64,000 bases of DNA from Eleftheria terrae (GTDB lineage Bacteria; Pseudomonadota; Gammaproteobacteria; Burkholderiales; Burkholderiaceae_C). The translations under genes and the position numbers were made by a program. Below are positions 1 through 7,917 of the stretch, one piece after another. The notes beneath the pieces are model-generated. The model had not been told where the DNA came from. It was given only the letters and a program-made list of their open reading frames with translations, and searched no databases. Numbering within the stretch: position 1 is the first letter of the stretch; each line of letters begins with the position of its first letter. The DNA is taken from positions 372,001 through 436,000 of the forward strand of contig NZ_CP106951.1 in the NCBI RefSeq assembly GCF_030419005.1, in the 5' to 3' direction.

Positions 1-80
1 CGAGCCTGGTCGGCGCGCTGCTCGCTGCGCTGGACGGGCTGCCGCCGCCCGCAGCAGCCACCCCTCGCGCTGCCTACTGA
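1..80 (+). CDS. C-terminal fragment of an unidentified upstream gene
   Basis: An open frame enters from the left edge and stops with TGA at 78-80, six bases before the deoA start. Only about 25 residues are visible (beginning SLVGALLAALDG and ending PRAAY), ending in an Ala/Pro-rich tail. This is too short to assign a family. The tight spacing says it is the preceding member of the nucleoside salvage operon; a deoxyribose or purine catabolic enzyme would fit, but nothing in the visible residues shows it. Confidence 0.5.
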   Translation, partial: SLVGALLAALDGLPPPAAATPRAAY

Positions 81-86
81 CACCCG

Positions 87-1466
87 ATGAACCCGAACAC
101 CTCCTTGCTGCTGCCGCAGGAAATCATTCGCCGCAAGCGCGACGGCGCCGCCTTGGCGGCGGCCGACATCCAGGCCTTGGTGGCCGGCATTGCCGATGGC
201 CGGGTCAGCGAAGCGCAGATGGGCGCCTTTGCGATGGCGGTGTGCTGCCGCGGCATGGACACCGCCGAGGCGGTCGCCCTCACGCTGGCCATGCGCGACA
301 GCGGCGAGCGTCTGCGCTGGGACGGCGCGCAGCAGCTGCCCGGCCCGGTGGTGGACAAGCACTCGACCGGCGGCGTGGGCGACACCGTGTCGCTGATGCT
401 CGGGCCCATGCTGGCAGCCTGCGGCTGCTTCGTGCCAATGATCTCCGGCCGCGGCCTCGGCCACACCGGTGGCACGCTGGACAAGCTGGAATCCATCCCC
501 GGCTACCGCGTGCAACCCTCGCTGGCCCAGCTGCAGCGGGTGGTGCGCGAGGTGGGGGTGGCCATCGTCGGCGCTGGCGAGCGGCTGGCGCCGGCGGACC
601 GGCGGCTGTACGCGGTGCGCGATGTCACGGCCACGGTCGAGTCAATGCCGCTGATCACCGCTTCCATCCTGGCCAAGAAGCTGGCGGCCGGCCTGCAGGC
701 CCTGGTGCTGGACGTCAAGTTCGGCTCCGGCGCCTTCATGCAGGAGCCCGCTGCGGCCAGCGCCTTGGCGCAGAGCCTGGTGCAGGTGGGCCAGGACGCC
801 GGCCTGCCGACGCGCGCCTTGCTGACGGACATGGACCAGCCGCTCGCGCCCGCCGCTGGCAACGCGCTGGAACTGAGCCTGACGCTCGACTACCTGAGCG
901 GCCGCGATCGGCCGGCGCGGCTGCATGAGCTGGTCATGGCCTTGGGCGGCAGCCTGCTGCTGCAGGCCGGCCAGGTGTCGCACTGGAGCGAGGCCGAGGG
1001 CCGGCTGCAGCGGGCCCTCGACAGTGGCCAAGCGGCTGAGCGTTTCGCTCGCATGGTGGCGGGGCTGGGCGGGCCGGCCGACCTGCTGGAGCGCTCGCAG
1101 CGCTACCTGGCGGCCGCCCCGGTCGTGAAGGCGGTCCCGGTACCACCCGAGGCCCGGGCAGCCGGGCTGTCGCGGGTGGCCAGCATCGACACGCGCGCCC
1201 TCGGAATCGTGGTGGTGCAGCTGGGCGGTGGCCGCCGCCGCAGCGAAGACCGCATCGACCCCGCGGTGGGGCTCAGCGCGCTGGCGCCCGTGGGCGCCGT
1301 GCTGGAGCGCGGCACGCCGGTGGCTTTGGTGCATGCCGCCAACCCGGCCTCGGCCGATGCGGCGGTGGCTGCCGTGCAGGCGGCCTACCGTTGGACCGAC
1401 CCTGCAGCCGCCTGGGCCAAGCGCCCGGTGGTGGCAGGCATGATCGAGCCCCGCGTGGTGCCGTGA
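87..1466 (+). CDS. deoA: Thymidine phosphorylase
   Basis: Phosphorolysis of thymidine (and deoxyuridine) to the free base and deoxyribose-1-phosphate in the cytoplasm, the entry step of pyrimidine deoxynucleoside salvage. The 459-residue product starts with the family N-terminus ([13 protein letters not shown], residues 7-19) and contains the glycosyltransferase family 3/pyrimidine nucleoside phosphorylase signature [12 protein letters not shown] followed by [20 protein letters not shown], the phosphate- and nucleoside-binding stretch of DeoA. Length is close to the E. coli enzyme (440 aa). It is followed 48 bp later by cdd, and the importer genes follow, so the cluster takes up and degrades nucleosides. 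The family assignment is firm; pyrimidine specificity (DeoA rather than Pdp) rests on resemblance of the signature region to E. coli DeoA. Confidence 0.95.
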   Translation: MNPNTSLLLPQEIIRRKRDGAALAAADIQALVAGIADGRVSEAQMGAFAMAVCCRGMDTAEAVALTLAMRDSGERLRWDGAQQLPGPVVDKHSTGGVGDTVSLMLGPMLAACGCFVPMISGRGLGHTGGTLDKLESIPGYRVQPSLAQLQRVVREVGVAIVGAGERLAPADRRLYAVRDVTATVESMPLITASILAKKLAAGLQALVLDVKFGSGAFMQEPAAASALAQSLVQVGQDAGLPTRALLTDMDQPLAPAAGNALELSLTLDYLSGRDRPARLHELVMALGGSLLLQAGQVSHWSEAEGRLQRALDSGQAAERFARMVAGLGGPADLLERSQRYLAAAPVVKAVPVPPEARAAGLSRVASIDTRALGIVVVQLGGGRRRSEDRIDPAVGLSALAPVGAVLERGTPVALVHAANPASADAAVAAVQAAYRWTDPAAAWAKRPVVAGMIEPRVVP

Positions 1467-1514
1467 CGCCAGCCTTACTGCACCGCGATTGCCTCACCCC
1501 CGAACCGGAAGCCC

Positions 1515-1919
1515 ATGATGTCCGACGACGAACTGATCGAAGCCGCCCGCCAGGCGCGCGACCATGCTCATGCACCGTACTCGCATTTCCGGGTGGGCGC
1601 CGCGCTGCTGGCGCATGACGGCCGCCTGTTCACCGGCTGCAATGTCGAGAACGCGGCCTACGGCTTGTGCAACTGCGCCGAGCGCACCGCCTTCTTCACC
1701 GCCATCGCCACCGGCATGCGGCCCGGCGGCTTCAGCCGCATCGCCGTGATCGGCGATACGCCCCAGCCCATCACGCCTTGCGGGGCCTGCCGGCAGGTGA
1801 TGTTCGAGCTGGGCGGGCCCCAGCTGGCCGTGCTGCTGGCCAATGTGCAGGGAGCGCGGCGCCTGACGTCCATGGCCGAGCTGCTGCCCGACGGCTTCGG
1901 CTTCCAGCCGTCCGCTTGA
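1515..1919 (+). CDS. cdd: Cytidine deaminase (tetrameric, three-cysteine zinc type)
   Basis: Hydrolytic deamination of cytidine and deoxycytidine to uridine and deoxyuridine, feeding DeoA. The 134-residue protein has the zinc site of the short homotetrameric class: CNVENAAYGLCNCAERTA (catalytic Glu in C-A-E) and PCGACRQV. The first zinc ligand is Cys, not His as in the long E. coli dimeric enzyme. Tandem ATGs at 1515 and 1518 are both possible starts. It lies between deoA and the BMP-type binding protein gene in the same orientation. Confidence 0.95.
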   Translation: MMSDDELIEAARQARDHAHAPYSHFRVGAALLAHDGRLFTGCNVENAAYGLCNCAERTAFFTAIATGMRPGGFSRIAVIGDTPQPITPCGACRQVMFELGGPQLAVLLANVQGARRLTSMAELLPDGFGFQPSA

Positions 1920-2013
1920 ACCGCGGCTGTGCGCCCTGGGATCAATCCCGAGGCGACCTTGCATGCATTTTGCGAACATGTGCGCCCATCATCGACAGCA
2001 GAAGGACTCCTTC

Positions 2014-3039
2014 ATGACCCGGACCTCGACCCACCGCTTCCTGCGCCGCGCCTGCCTGGCCATGCTCGCCGCCCCCGCGCTCGGCATGGGCGTCGGCGCC
2101 TGGGCGCAGGCCAGCCAGCCGGCGGTGGTCTACGACGCCGGCGGCAAGTTCGACAAGTCCTTCAACGAAGCGGCCTACAACGGCATCGAGCGCTTCAAGA
2201 AGGAAACCGGCATCGGCTACCTCGACTTCGAGATCTCCAACGACACGCAGCGCGAGCAGGCGCTGCGTCGCATGGCACAGAAGGGCGCGAACCCCATCAT
2301 CGCGATCGGCTTCGCCCACACCTCGGTGCTGGAGAAGGTGGCCAAGCAATTTCCCAAGCAGCAGTTCGCGCTGATCGACAGCGTGGTGGAGGCGCCCAAT
2401 GTGCAATCGGTCGTCTTCAAGGACCAGGAAGGCACCTTCCTGGCCGGCATGCTGGCGGCCATGGCCAGCAAGAGCGGCAAGGTCGGTTTCATCGGGGGCA
2501 TGGACGTGCCGCTGATCCGCCGCTTCCAGTGCGGCTATGAGCACGGCATCAAGTACGCCAACCCGAAGGCCGAGCTGCTGGCCAACATGACGGGCACCAC
2601 GCCGGCTGCCTGGAACGACCCGACCCGCGGCGGCGAGCTGGCCAAGGCCCAGTTCTCGCGCGGGGTGGACGTGATCTTCGCGGCTGCAGGCGCCACCGGC
2701 CTGGGCGTCTACCAGACGGCCAAGGACCAGGGCAAGCTCGCCATCGGCGTCGACAGCAACCAGAACCACCTGCAGCCCGGCACCATGCTGACCTCGATGG
2801 TCAAGCGGGTCGACAACGCGGTCTATACCATTGCCATGGCGGCCAAGAACGGCCAATGGAAGCCCGGCACCGTGGTGCTCGGCGTGAAGGAGCAGGGCGT
2901 CGGCCTGGCCATGGACCAGCACAACGCCAAGCTGGTGACGCCGGAGATGAAGAAGCGCCTGCAGGCCGCGGAGGCGGACATCGTCTCCGGCAAGCTGAAG
3001 GTGGCGCTCTACAGCGCGGACGGCGGCTGCAAGTACTGA
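2014..3039 (+). CDS. BMP-family ABC transporter substrate-binding protein (nucleoside importer)
   Basis: Periplasmic receptor of a BmpA/Med-type importer; family members bind purine or pyrimidine nucleosides. The start at 2014 has a ribosome-binding site AGAAGGA about 8 bp upstream and gives a Tat- or Sec-like signal (RRACLAMLAAPALGMG) with likely cleavage after AWA. An upstream in-frame ATG at 1963 would bury the signal. The mature protein shows the BMP hallmarks VVYDAGGKFDKSFNEAAYNG near the N-terminus and later GFAHTSVLEKVAKQFP, GFIGGMDVPLIRRFQCGY, and GVDSNQNHLQPGTMLTSM. There is no lipobox cysteine, unlike spirochaete BmpA. The neighbouring ATPase (5 bp on), two permeases, deoA and cdd make nucleosides the probable ligands. 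Confidence 0.92.
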   Translation: MTRTSTHRFLRRACLAMLAAPALGMGVGAWAQASQPAVVYDAGGKFDKSFNEAAYNGIERFKKETGIGYLDFEISNDTQREQALRRMAQKGANPIIAIGFAHTSVLEKVAKQFPKQQFALIDSVVEAPNVQSVVFKDQEGTFLAGMLAAMASKSGKVGFIGGMDVPLIRRFQCGYEHGIKYANPKAELLANMTGTTPAAWNDPTRGGELAKAQFSRGVDVIFAAAGATGLGVYQTAKDQGKLAIGVDSNQNHLQPGTMLTSMVKRVDNAVYTIAMAAKNGQWKPGTVVLGVKEQGVGLAMDQHNAKLVTPEMKKRLQAAEADIVSGKLKVALYSADGGCKY

Positions 3040-3044
3040 ACGCC

Positions 3045-4721
3045 GTGCCCCCGACCCTGTCCCCCCCGGCAGCAGTGGCCCTGCCTGAGCCTGCCGGGGT
3101 GCCGGCCGTCGAGTTGCGCGGCATCCACAAGCGCTTCGGCGAGGTGCAGGCCAACCGCGACATCCACCTGACCGTGGCCCGCGGCAGCATCCATGGCCTG
3201 GTCGGCGAGAACGGCGCCGGCAAGTCCACCCTGATGAGCATCCTCTACGGCTTCCATGAGCCCGATGCCGGCAGCATCCACATCGGCGGCCGCGAGGTGC
3301 GCCTGCGCAGCGCCCAGGAGGCGATCGCCCAAGGTGTCGGCATGGTGCACCAGCATTTCATGCTGGTCGAGCGCTTCACGGTGCTGGAGAACGTGGTGCT
3401 CGGCGCCGAAGGCGGCTTTTCGCTGGCGGCGCCGCTCGGCCAGGCGCGGCGGGAGCTGCAGCGCCTGGCCCGCGAGTTCGGCCTGGCGGTGGAGCCCGAC
3501 GCCCGCGTGCGCGACCTGCCGGTGGGCGCGCTGCAGCGGGTGGAGATCCTCAAGGCCCTGTACCGGGGGGCGCGCATCCTCATCCTCGATGAACCGACCG
3601 GGGTGCTGACGCCGCAGGAGAGCGAGCAGCTCTTCGCGGTGCTGGCCGAGTTGAAGGCACGTGGCGTCACCATCCTGCTGGTGACGCACAAGCTCAAGGA
3701 GATCATGGCCACCTGCGACCAGGTCACCGTGATGCGCGGCGGCAGCGTGGTCGCCACCCGGCCCACCCGCGAGACCAGCGAGGCCGAGCTGGCCGAGCTG
3801 ATGGTGGGCCGCAAGGTGGTGCTGGGCGCTGCCGCGCCGGCTGTCCGGGTGGCGGAGACCCGGCTGGCGGCCGAAGGCCTGTGGTGGCGGGATGCGCAGG
3901 GCGTGGCGCGGCTGCAGGACGTGTCGCTGGAGTTGCGGGCCGGCGAGATCGTCGGTGTCGTCGGCGTCGCGGGCAACGGCCAGAGCGAGTTGCTGGCCTT
4001 GCTCTCGGGCATGCAGCCGCCGCAGCAGGGCCGCATCCGCCATGCCGCGGCCAGCGGCGGCTGGCACGATGCCAGCCATGAGCACCCCATCGGCCCGCGC
4101 GAGTTGCGGCGGCTGGGCGTGGCCCATGTGCCGGAGGACCGGCACCGGCAGGGCCTGGTGCTCGGCTTTCCGATGTGGGAGTCGGCCGCGCTCGGCTACC
4201 AGGACGACCCGGCCCTGCGCCGTGGGCCTTTCCTGCTCTCGCTGGGCGCGATGCGCGCCGCCTGCCGCCGCATGATGGAGGACTTCGACGTGCGCCCGCG
4301 CAACGAGCGCCTGGGCTCGGCCAAGTTCTCCGGCGGCAACCAGCAGAAGCTGATCCTGGCGCGCGAGTTCCAGCGTGCGCCGAGGGTGCTGTTGATCGGT
4401 CAGCCGACGCGCGGCGTCGACATCGGCGCCATCGAGTTCATCCACAAGCGCATCGTCGCGCTGCGCGATGCGGGGTGCGCGGTGCTGCTGGTCTCCACCG
4501 AGCTGGAGGAGATCCTGGCACTGGCCGACCGCATCGTCGTCATGTGCGGCGGCCGCATCACCGGCGAGCTGCCGCGCAGTCAGGCCGACGAACGCCGCCT
4601 CGGCGCGCTGATGGGAGCGCAGGCCGCGTCGCCCGCTGCGGCAGGGCCGGACCGCCTGGGCTCGGCGGACGAAACGCCGCCCGCCAGCGCCGCCGGCGGC
4701 CTTACCGGAGAGTTGTCATGA
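3045..4721 (+). CDS. Nucleoside ABC importer, double ATP-binding subunit
   Basis: Energises the importer from the cytoplasmic face. A GTG start at 3045, five bases after the previous stop, gives 558 residues with two nucleotide-binding domains, as in the sugar/BMP (RbsA/YufO) class. The first domain has Walker [13 protein letters not shown], a degenerate signature ([11 protein letters not shown]) and Walker [12 protein letters not shown]. The second has a degenerate Walker A ([12 protein letters not shown]), a canonical signature [14 protein letters not shown] and Walker [15 protein letters not shown]. Such asymmetry is usual in this class. The stop overlaps the permease start (ATGA at 4718-4721). 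Confidence 0.93.
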   Translation: MPPTLSPPAAVALPEPAGVPAVELRGIHKRFGEVQANRDIHLTVARGSIHGLVGENGAGKSTLMSILYGFHEPDAGSIHIGGREVRLRSAQEAIAQGVGMVHQHFMLVERFTVLENVVLGAEGGFSLAAPLGQARRELQRLAREFGLAVEPDARVRDLPVGALQRVEILKALYRGARILILDEPTGVLTPQESEQLFAVLAELKARGVTILLVTHKLKEIMATCDQVTVMRGGSVVATRPTRETSEAELAELMVGRKVVLGAAAPAVRVAETRLAAEGLWWRDAQGVARLQDVSLELRAGEIVGVVGVAGNGQSELLALLSGMQPPQQGRIRHAAASGGWHDASHEHPIGPRELRRLGVAHVPEDRHRQGLVLGFPMWESAALGYQDDPALRRGPFLLSLGAMRAACRRMMEDFDVRPRNERLGSAKFSGGNQQKLILAREFQRAPRVLLIGQPTRGVDIGAIEFIHKRIVALRDAGCAVLLVSTELEEILALADRIVVMCGGRITGELPRSQADERRLGALMGAQAASPAAAGPDRLGSADETPPASAAGGLTGELS

Positions 4722-5827
4722 GTTCCACCCCGGCCACCCTGCCGCGCTGGGTCGATGTCGGCGTGCTGCCGGTGCTCAATGTCGTGGTCGCGCTCGCCGC
4801 GGCCGGCCTGCTGGTGTGGGCGATCGGCCAGAACCCCTTCGACGCGGTGCGGCTGCTGCTCGAGGGCGCCTTCGGCAGTGCGCTCGCCTGGAGCTACACG
4901 CTCTACTACACCACCAATTTCCTCTTCACCGGCCTGGCGGTGGCGGTGGCTTTCCAGGCCGGGCACTTCAACATCGGGGCCGAAGGCCAGGCCACGCTCG
5001 GCGGCCTGGGGGTGGGCCTGGTGCTGCTGGGCCTGGATGGCTGGCTGCCGGCGCCGCTGCTGCTGCCACTGGCCGTGCTGGGCGGCTGCCTGGCCGGCGT
5101 GGCCTGGGCCTTCGTGCCGGCCTGGCTGCAGGCCTACCGGGGCAGCCACATCGTCATCACCACCATCATGTTCAACTTCCTTGCGTCGACGCTGATGGTG
5201 TGGCTGCTGGTCAATGTGGTCGCCACGCCAGGTGGCCTGGCGGTGGAGAGCCGGCCCTTCGCCGAGGGCGCCGCGCTGCCCAGCGCCCAGGCGGTACTGG
5301 CGCTGCTGGGCATCGAATGGCCCGACACGCCGCTGAACCTCGCCTTCCTGCTGGCCCTGCTGGCCTGTGTGGCAGTGTGGCTGTTGCTGTGGCACACGCG
5401 GCTCGGCTTTGCGCTGCGCACGGTGGGGCTGGCGCCCGACGCTGCCCGCTACGCCGGCATGGACCCGCGCCGCCTCACGGTGGTGGCCTTGTGCATCTCG
5501 GGTGCGCTGGCGGCGCTGGCCGGCGTCAACGAAATCGCTGGCGTGCATCACAAGTTGCTGCTCGACTTCGTGGCGGGGGCCGGTTTCACCGGCATCGCGG
5601 TGGCCTTGATGGGGCGCAACCACCCGCTGGGCATCGCGCTGGCGGCGCTGCTGTTTGGGGCGCTGGCCCAGGGCGGATCGGAGCTGGTGTTCGAGATGCC
5701 GGCCTTCACCCGCGACATGTCGGTGACGGTGCAGGGCTTCGTGGTGTTGTTCTGCGGTGCGTTGGCACTGATGCTGCGGCCCGCCGTGGCGCGGGTCTAC
5801 GGTTGGGCGGGAGGCCGCCATGGATGA
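4718..5827 (+). CDS. Nucleoside ABC importer permease 1
   Basis: Integral membrane subunit of the BMP-type importer, 369 residues, with about eight or more hydrophobic segments. BPD_transp_2 family features include GHFNIGAEGQATLGGLG (the family's NIGxEGQ motif, here near residues 84-90) and RGSHIVITTIMFNF. Its start overlaps the ATPase stop by 4 bp, and its end overlaps the second permease start by 8 bp, so translation is probably coupled across all three genes. An upstream in-frame ATG at 4175 lies deep inside the ATPase gene and is not used. Confidence 0.92.
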   Translation: MSSTPATLPRWVDVGVLPVLNVVVALAAAGLLVWAIGQNPFDAVRLLLEGAFGSALAWSYTLYYTTNFLFTGLAVAVAFQAGHFNIGAEGQATLGGLGVGLVLLGLDGWLPAPLLLPLAVLGGCLAGVAWAFVPAWLQAYRGSHIVITTIMFNFLASTLMVWLLVNVVATPGGLAVESRPFAEGAALPSAQAVLALLGIEWPDTPLNLAFLLALLACVAVWLLLWHTRLGFALRTVGLAPDAARYAGMDPRRLTVVALCISGALAALAGVNEIAGVHHKLLLDFVAGAGFTGIAVALMGRNHPLGIALAALLFGALAQGGSELVFEMPAFTRDMSVTVQGFVVLFCGALALMLRPAVARVYGWAGGRHG

Positions 5828-6785
5828 ACTGCTGCTGATGGCCGGCTCCCTGCTGGGGGCCACGCTGCGCATCTCCGTGCCGCTGGTGCTGTGTGCACTG
5901 GCCGGAGTGTACAGCGAGCGTGCCGGCGTGATCGACATCGGCCTGGAGGGCAAGATGCTGGCTGCGGCCTTCACCGCCGCCTGCCTGGCCGCCGCGGGCT
6001 GGCCCGCCTGGCTGGCCCTGCTGGCGGCCTGCGGCGTCTCGGTGGCGATGGCGCTGGTGCATGGCTTCGCCTGCATCACGCATCGCGGGCAGCAGATCGT
6101 CTCCGGCGTGGCCATCAACATCATTGCGGCCGGCCTCACCGCGGTGCTGGGACTGGTCTGGTTCCAGCAGGGCGGCCGCACGCCGGACGTGGCGCCGGAA
6201 CGGCGCTTCACCGCGCTGTTCCCCGATGCGGTGGCTGCCGTGCACGGGTGGCCGGGCATCGGTCCGCTGCTGGCGGAGGGCGTGCTGCGGCATGACGTGC
6301 TGGTGTGGCTGGCCTTCGCGCTGGTGCCGGCCACCTGGTGGCTGCTGTACCGCACCCGCTTCGGGCTGCGGCTGCGGGCGGTCGGCGAGAACCCGGCCAC
6401 GGTGGATGCGGCCGGCATCTCGGTCAGCTGGCTGCGCTACCGCGCCGTGATCGCGGCGGGGCTGCTGTGCGGCATTGCCGGCACCTACCTGACGCTGGCG
6501 CAGAATGCGGCCTTCACACCCAACATGACCGCGGGCCGCGGCTTCATGGCGCTGGCGGCCATGGTGTTCGGGCAGTGGCATCCGCTGCGCGCGGGCGTGG
6601 CCTGCTTGTTGTTCGGCTTCCTGGACGCGCTTGCCATCCGCCTGCAGGGCAGCTCGGTGGCCACCTTGCCGGTGGAGCTGATCCAGGCGCTGCCCTACCT
6701 GCTCACCGTGGTCCTGCTGGCCGGTTTCTTTGGCCGTGCCCAGGCGCCGCATGCGCTGGGCCGGCCCTACGTGAAAGAACGCTGA
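5820..6785 (+). CDS. Nucleoside ABC importer permease 2
   Basis: Second membrane subunit, 321 residues, BPD_transp_2 family. It has the shorter form of the family motif near the N-terminus (ERAGVIDIGLEGKML, about residues 33-47) and GQQIVSGVAINIIAAGLT in the central helices. It overlaps permease 1 by 8 bp and ends one base before the GTG of the SbcD-like gene, so the metallophosphoesterase gene is very likely in the same transcript. It forms a heterodimer with permease 1 in the usual architecture. Confidence 0.92.
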   Translation: MDELLLMAGSLLGATLRISVPLVLCALAGVYSERAGVIDIGLEGKMLAAAFTAACLAAAGWPAWLALLAACGVSVAMALVHGFACITHRGQQIVSGVAINIIAAGLTAVLGLVWFQQGGRTPDVAPERRFTALFPDAVAAVHGWPGIGPLLAEGVLRHDVLVWLAFALVPATWWLLYRTRFGLRLRAVGENPATVDAAGISVSWLRYRAVIAAGLLCGIAGTYLTLAQNAAFTPNMTAGRGFMALAAMVFGQWHPLRAGVACLLFGFLDALAIRLQGSSVATLPVELIQALPYLLTVVLLAGFFGRAQAPHALGRPYVKER

Positions 6786-6786
6786 G

Positions 6787-7917
6787 GTGCCTCGCTTCCT
6801 GCATACCGCCGACTGGCAGATCGGCCGCCACTATGGACAGTTCGAGCCCGATGACGCGGTGCCCCTGGCCGAGGCGCGCTTTGCTGCGGTGGAGCGGCTG
6901 GCCGCCCTGGCGACCGAGCAGGCGGTGGACGCGGTGCTTGTGGCCGGCGACGTCTTCGACGCCCAGACGGTGTCCGACCGCACCGTACGCCGCCTGTTCC
7001 ATGCGCTGGCCGGCTATGCCGGCCCCTGGGTCCTGATCCCCGGCAACCACGATGCGGCATTGGCCGAAAGTGTCTGGACCCGCGCTGCCCTGCTGGGTGC
7101 GGTGCCGGCGAACGTGCACCTGGCGTTGCAGCCGCAGGTGCTGTCCTTCGCCGAGCGCGGCTTTGCCGTGCTTGCCGCGCCGCTGACGCAGCGCCACACC
7201 CATGCCGACCTGACCGCCTGGTTCGACGACGCGGAGACGCCGCCCGGCCTGCTGCGCATCGGCATCGCCCATGGCAGCGTGCAAGGCCTGCTGGCCGAAG
7301 GCATTGATTCTCCCAACCCGATTGCGGCCGACCGTGCGGCGCGTGCCCGGCTCGACTACCTGGCGCTGGGTGACTGGCACGGCACCCGGCAGGTCGATGC
7401 GCGCACCTGGTACAGCGGCACGCCCGAGCCGGACCGTTTCAAGGCCAACGCGGCCGGGCAGGCCTTGCTGGTCGAGCTGGCATCGCCCGGCTCGCAGGCG
7501 CAGGTGACGCCGCTGACCTGCCGGCAGTTCCACTGGCGCACGCTGTCGCAGACCCTGGGCGTGGCCAGTGATGTGGATCAGCTGCTGGCCCGTCTGTCGG
7601 AGGCGGGCAGCGGCGACGTGATCGAGCTGCAACTGCAGGGCAGCGTCGACCTGGCCGGCCATCAGCGGGTGCAGCGCGCCATGGGCGAGTTGCAGGCGCG
7701 GGTGCGCTGCCTGCGGGCCGACCTGTCCGGCTTGCGGCTGCTGCCCACCGAGGACGACATTGCCGCGCTGCAGGCTGACGGCTACCTGGGCGAGGTCATC
7801 GCCGAGCTGCGCGACGCGCAGCAGGGCGAGCGGGCCGGCCTGGCCCGCGACGCACTGGCCCTGCTGGCCGGCCTGCTCGCCGAGCGCCACCCGGCCACGG
7901 GGCTGCAGCGGCCATGA
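6787..7917 (+). CDS. SbcD/YhaO-like DNA repair metallophosphoesterase
   Basis: Probable nuclease subunit of a Mre11/Rad50-like pair with the next gene. The GTG start at 6787 leaves 1 bp after the permease stop; the 376-residue product opens MPRFLHTADWQIGR. Calcineurin-like motifs are in order: HTADWQ (motif I), VLVAGDVFD (motif II), LIPGNHD (motif III), GIAHGS and LALGDWHGTR (motifs IV/V). In E. coli SbcD motif I reads DWH; here the metal-binding His is Gln, a variant I recall from YhaO-like 'DNA repair exonuclease' proteins. The C-terminal third is a capping/interaction region. The stop overlaps the ATPase start (ATGA), consistent with stoichiometric synthesis. Which DNA ends or structures it cuts cannot be seen. 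Confidence 0.85.
   Translation: MPRFLHTADWQIGRHYGQFEPDDAVPLAEARFAAVERLAALATEQAVDAVLVAGDVFDAQTVSDRTVRRLFHALAGYAGPWVLIPGNHDAALAESVWTRAALLGAVPANVHLALQPQVLSFAERGFAVLAAPLTQRHTHADLTAWFDDAETPPGLLRIGIAHGSVQGLLAEGIDSPNPIAADRAARARLDYLALGDWHGTRQVDARTWYSGTPEPDRFKANAAGQALLVELASPGSQAQVTPLTCRQFHWRTLSQTLGVASDVDQLLARLSEAGSGDVIELQLQGSVDLAGHQRVQRAMGELQARVRCLRADLSGLRLLPTEDDIAALQADGYLGEVIAELRDAQQGERAGLARDALALLAGLLAERHPATGLQRP

Noticed and set aside
1920..2013. Purine riboswitch before the nucleoside-binding protein gene
   Set aside because: The 94-bp gap is too short and lacks the three-way junction sequence pattern.
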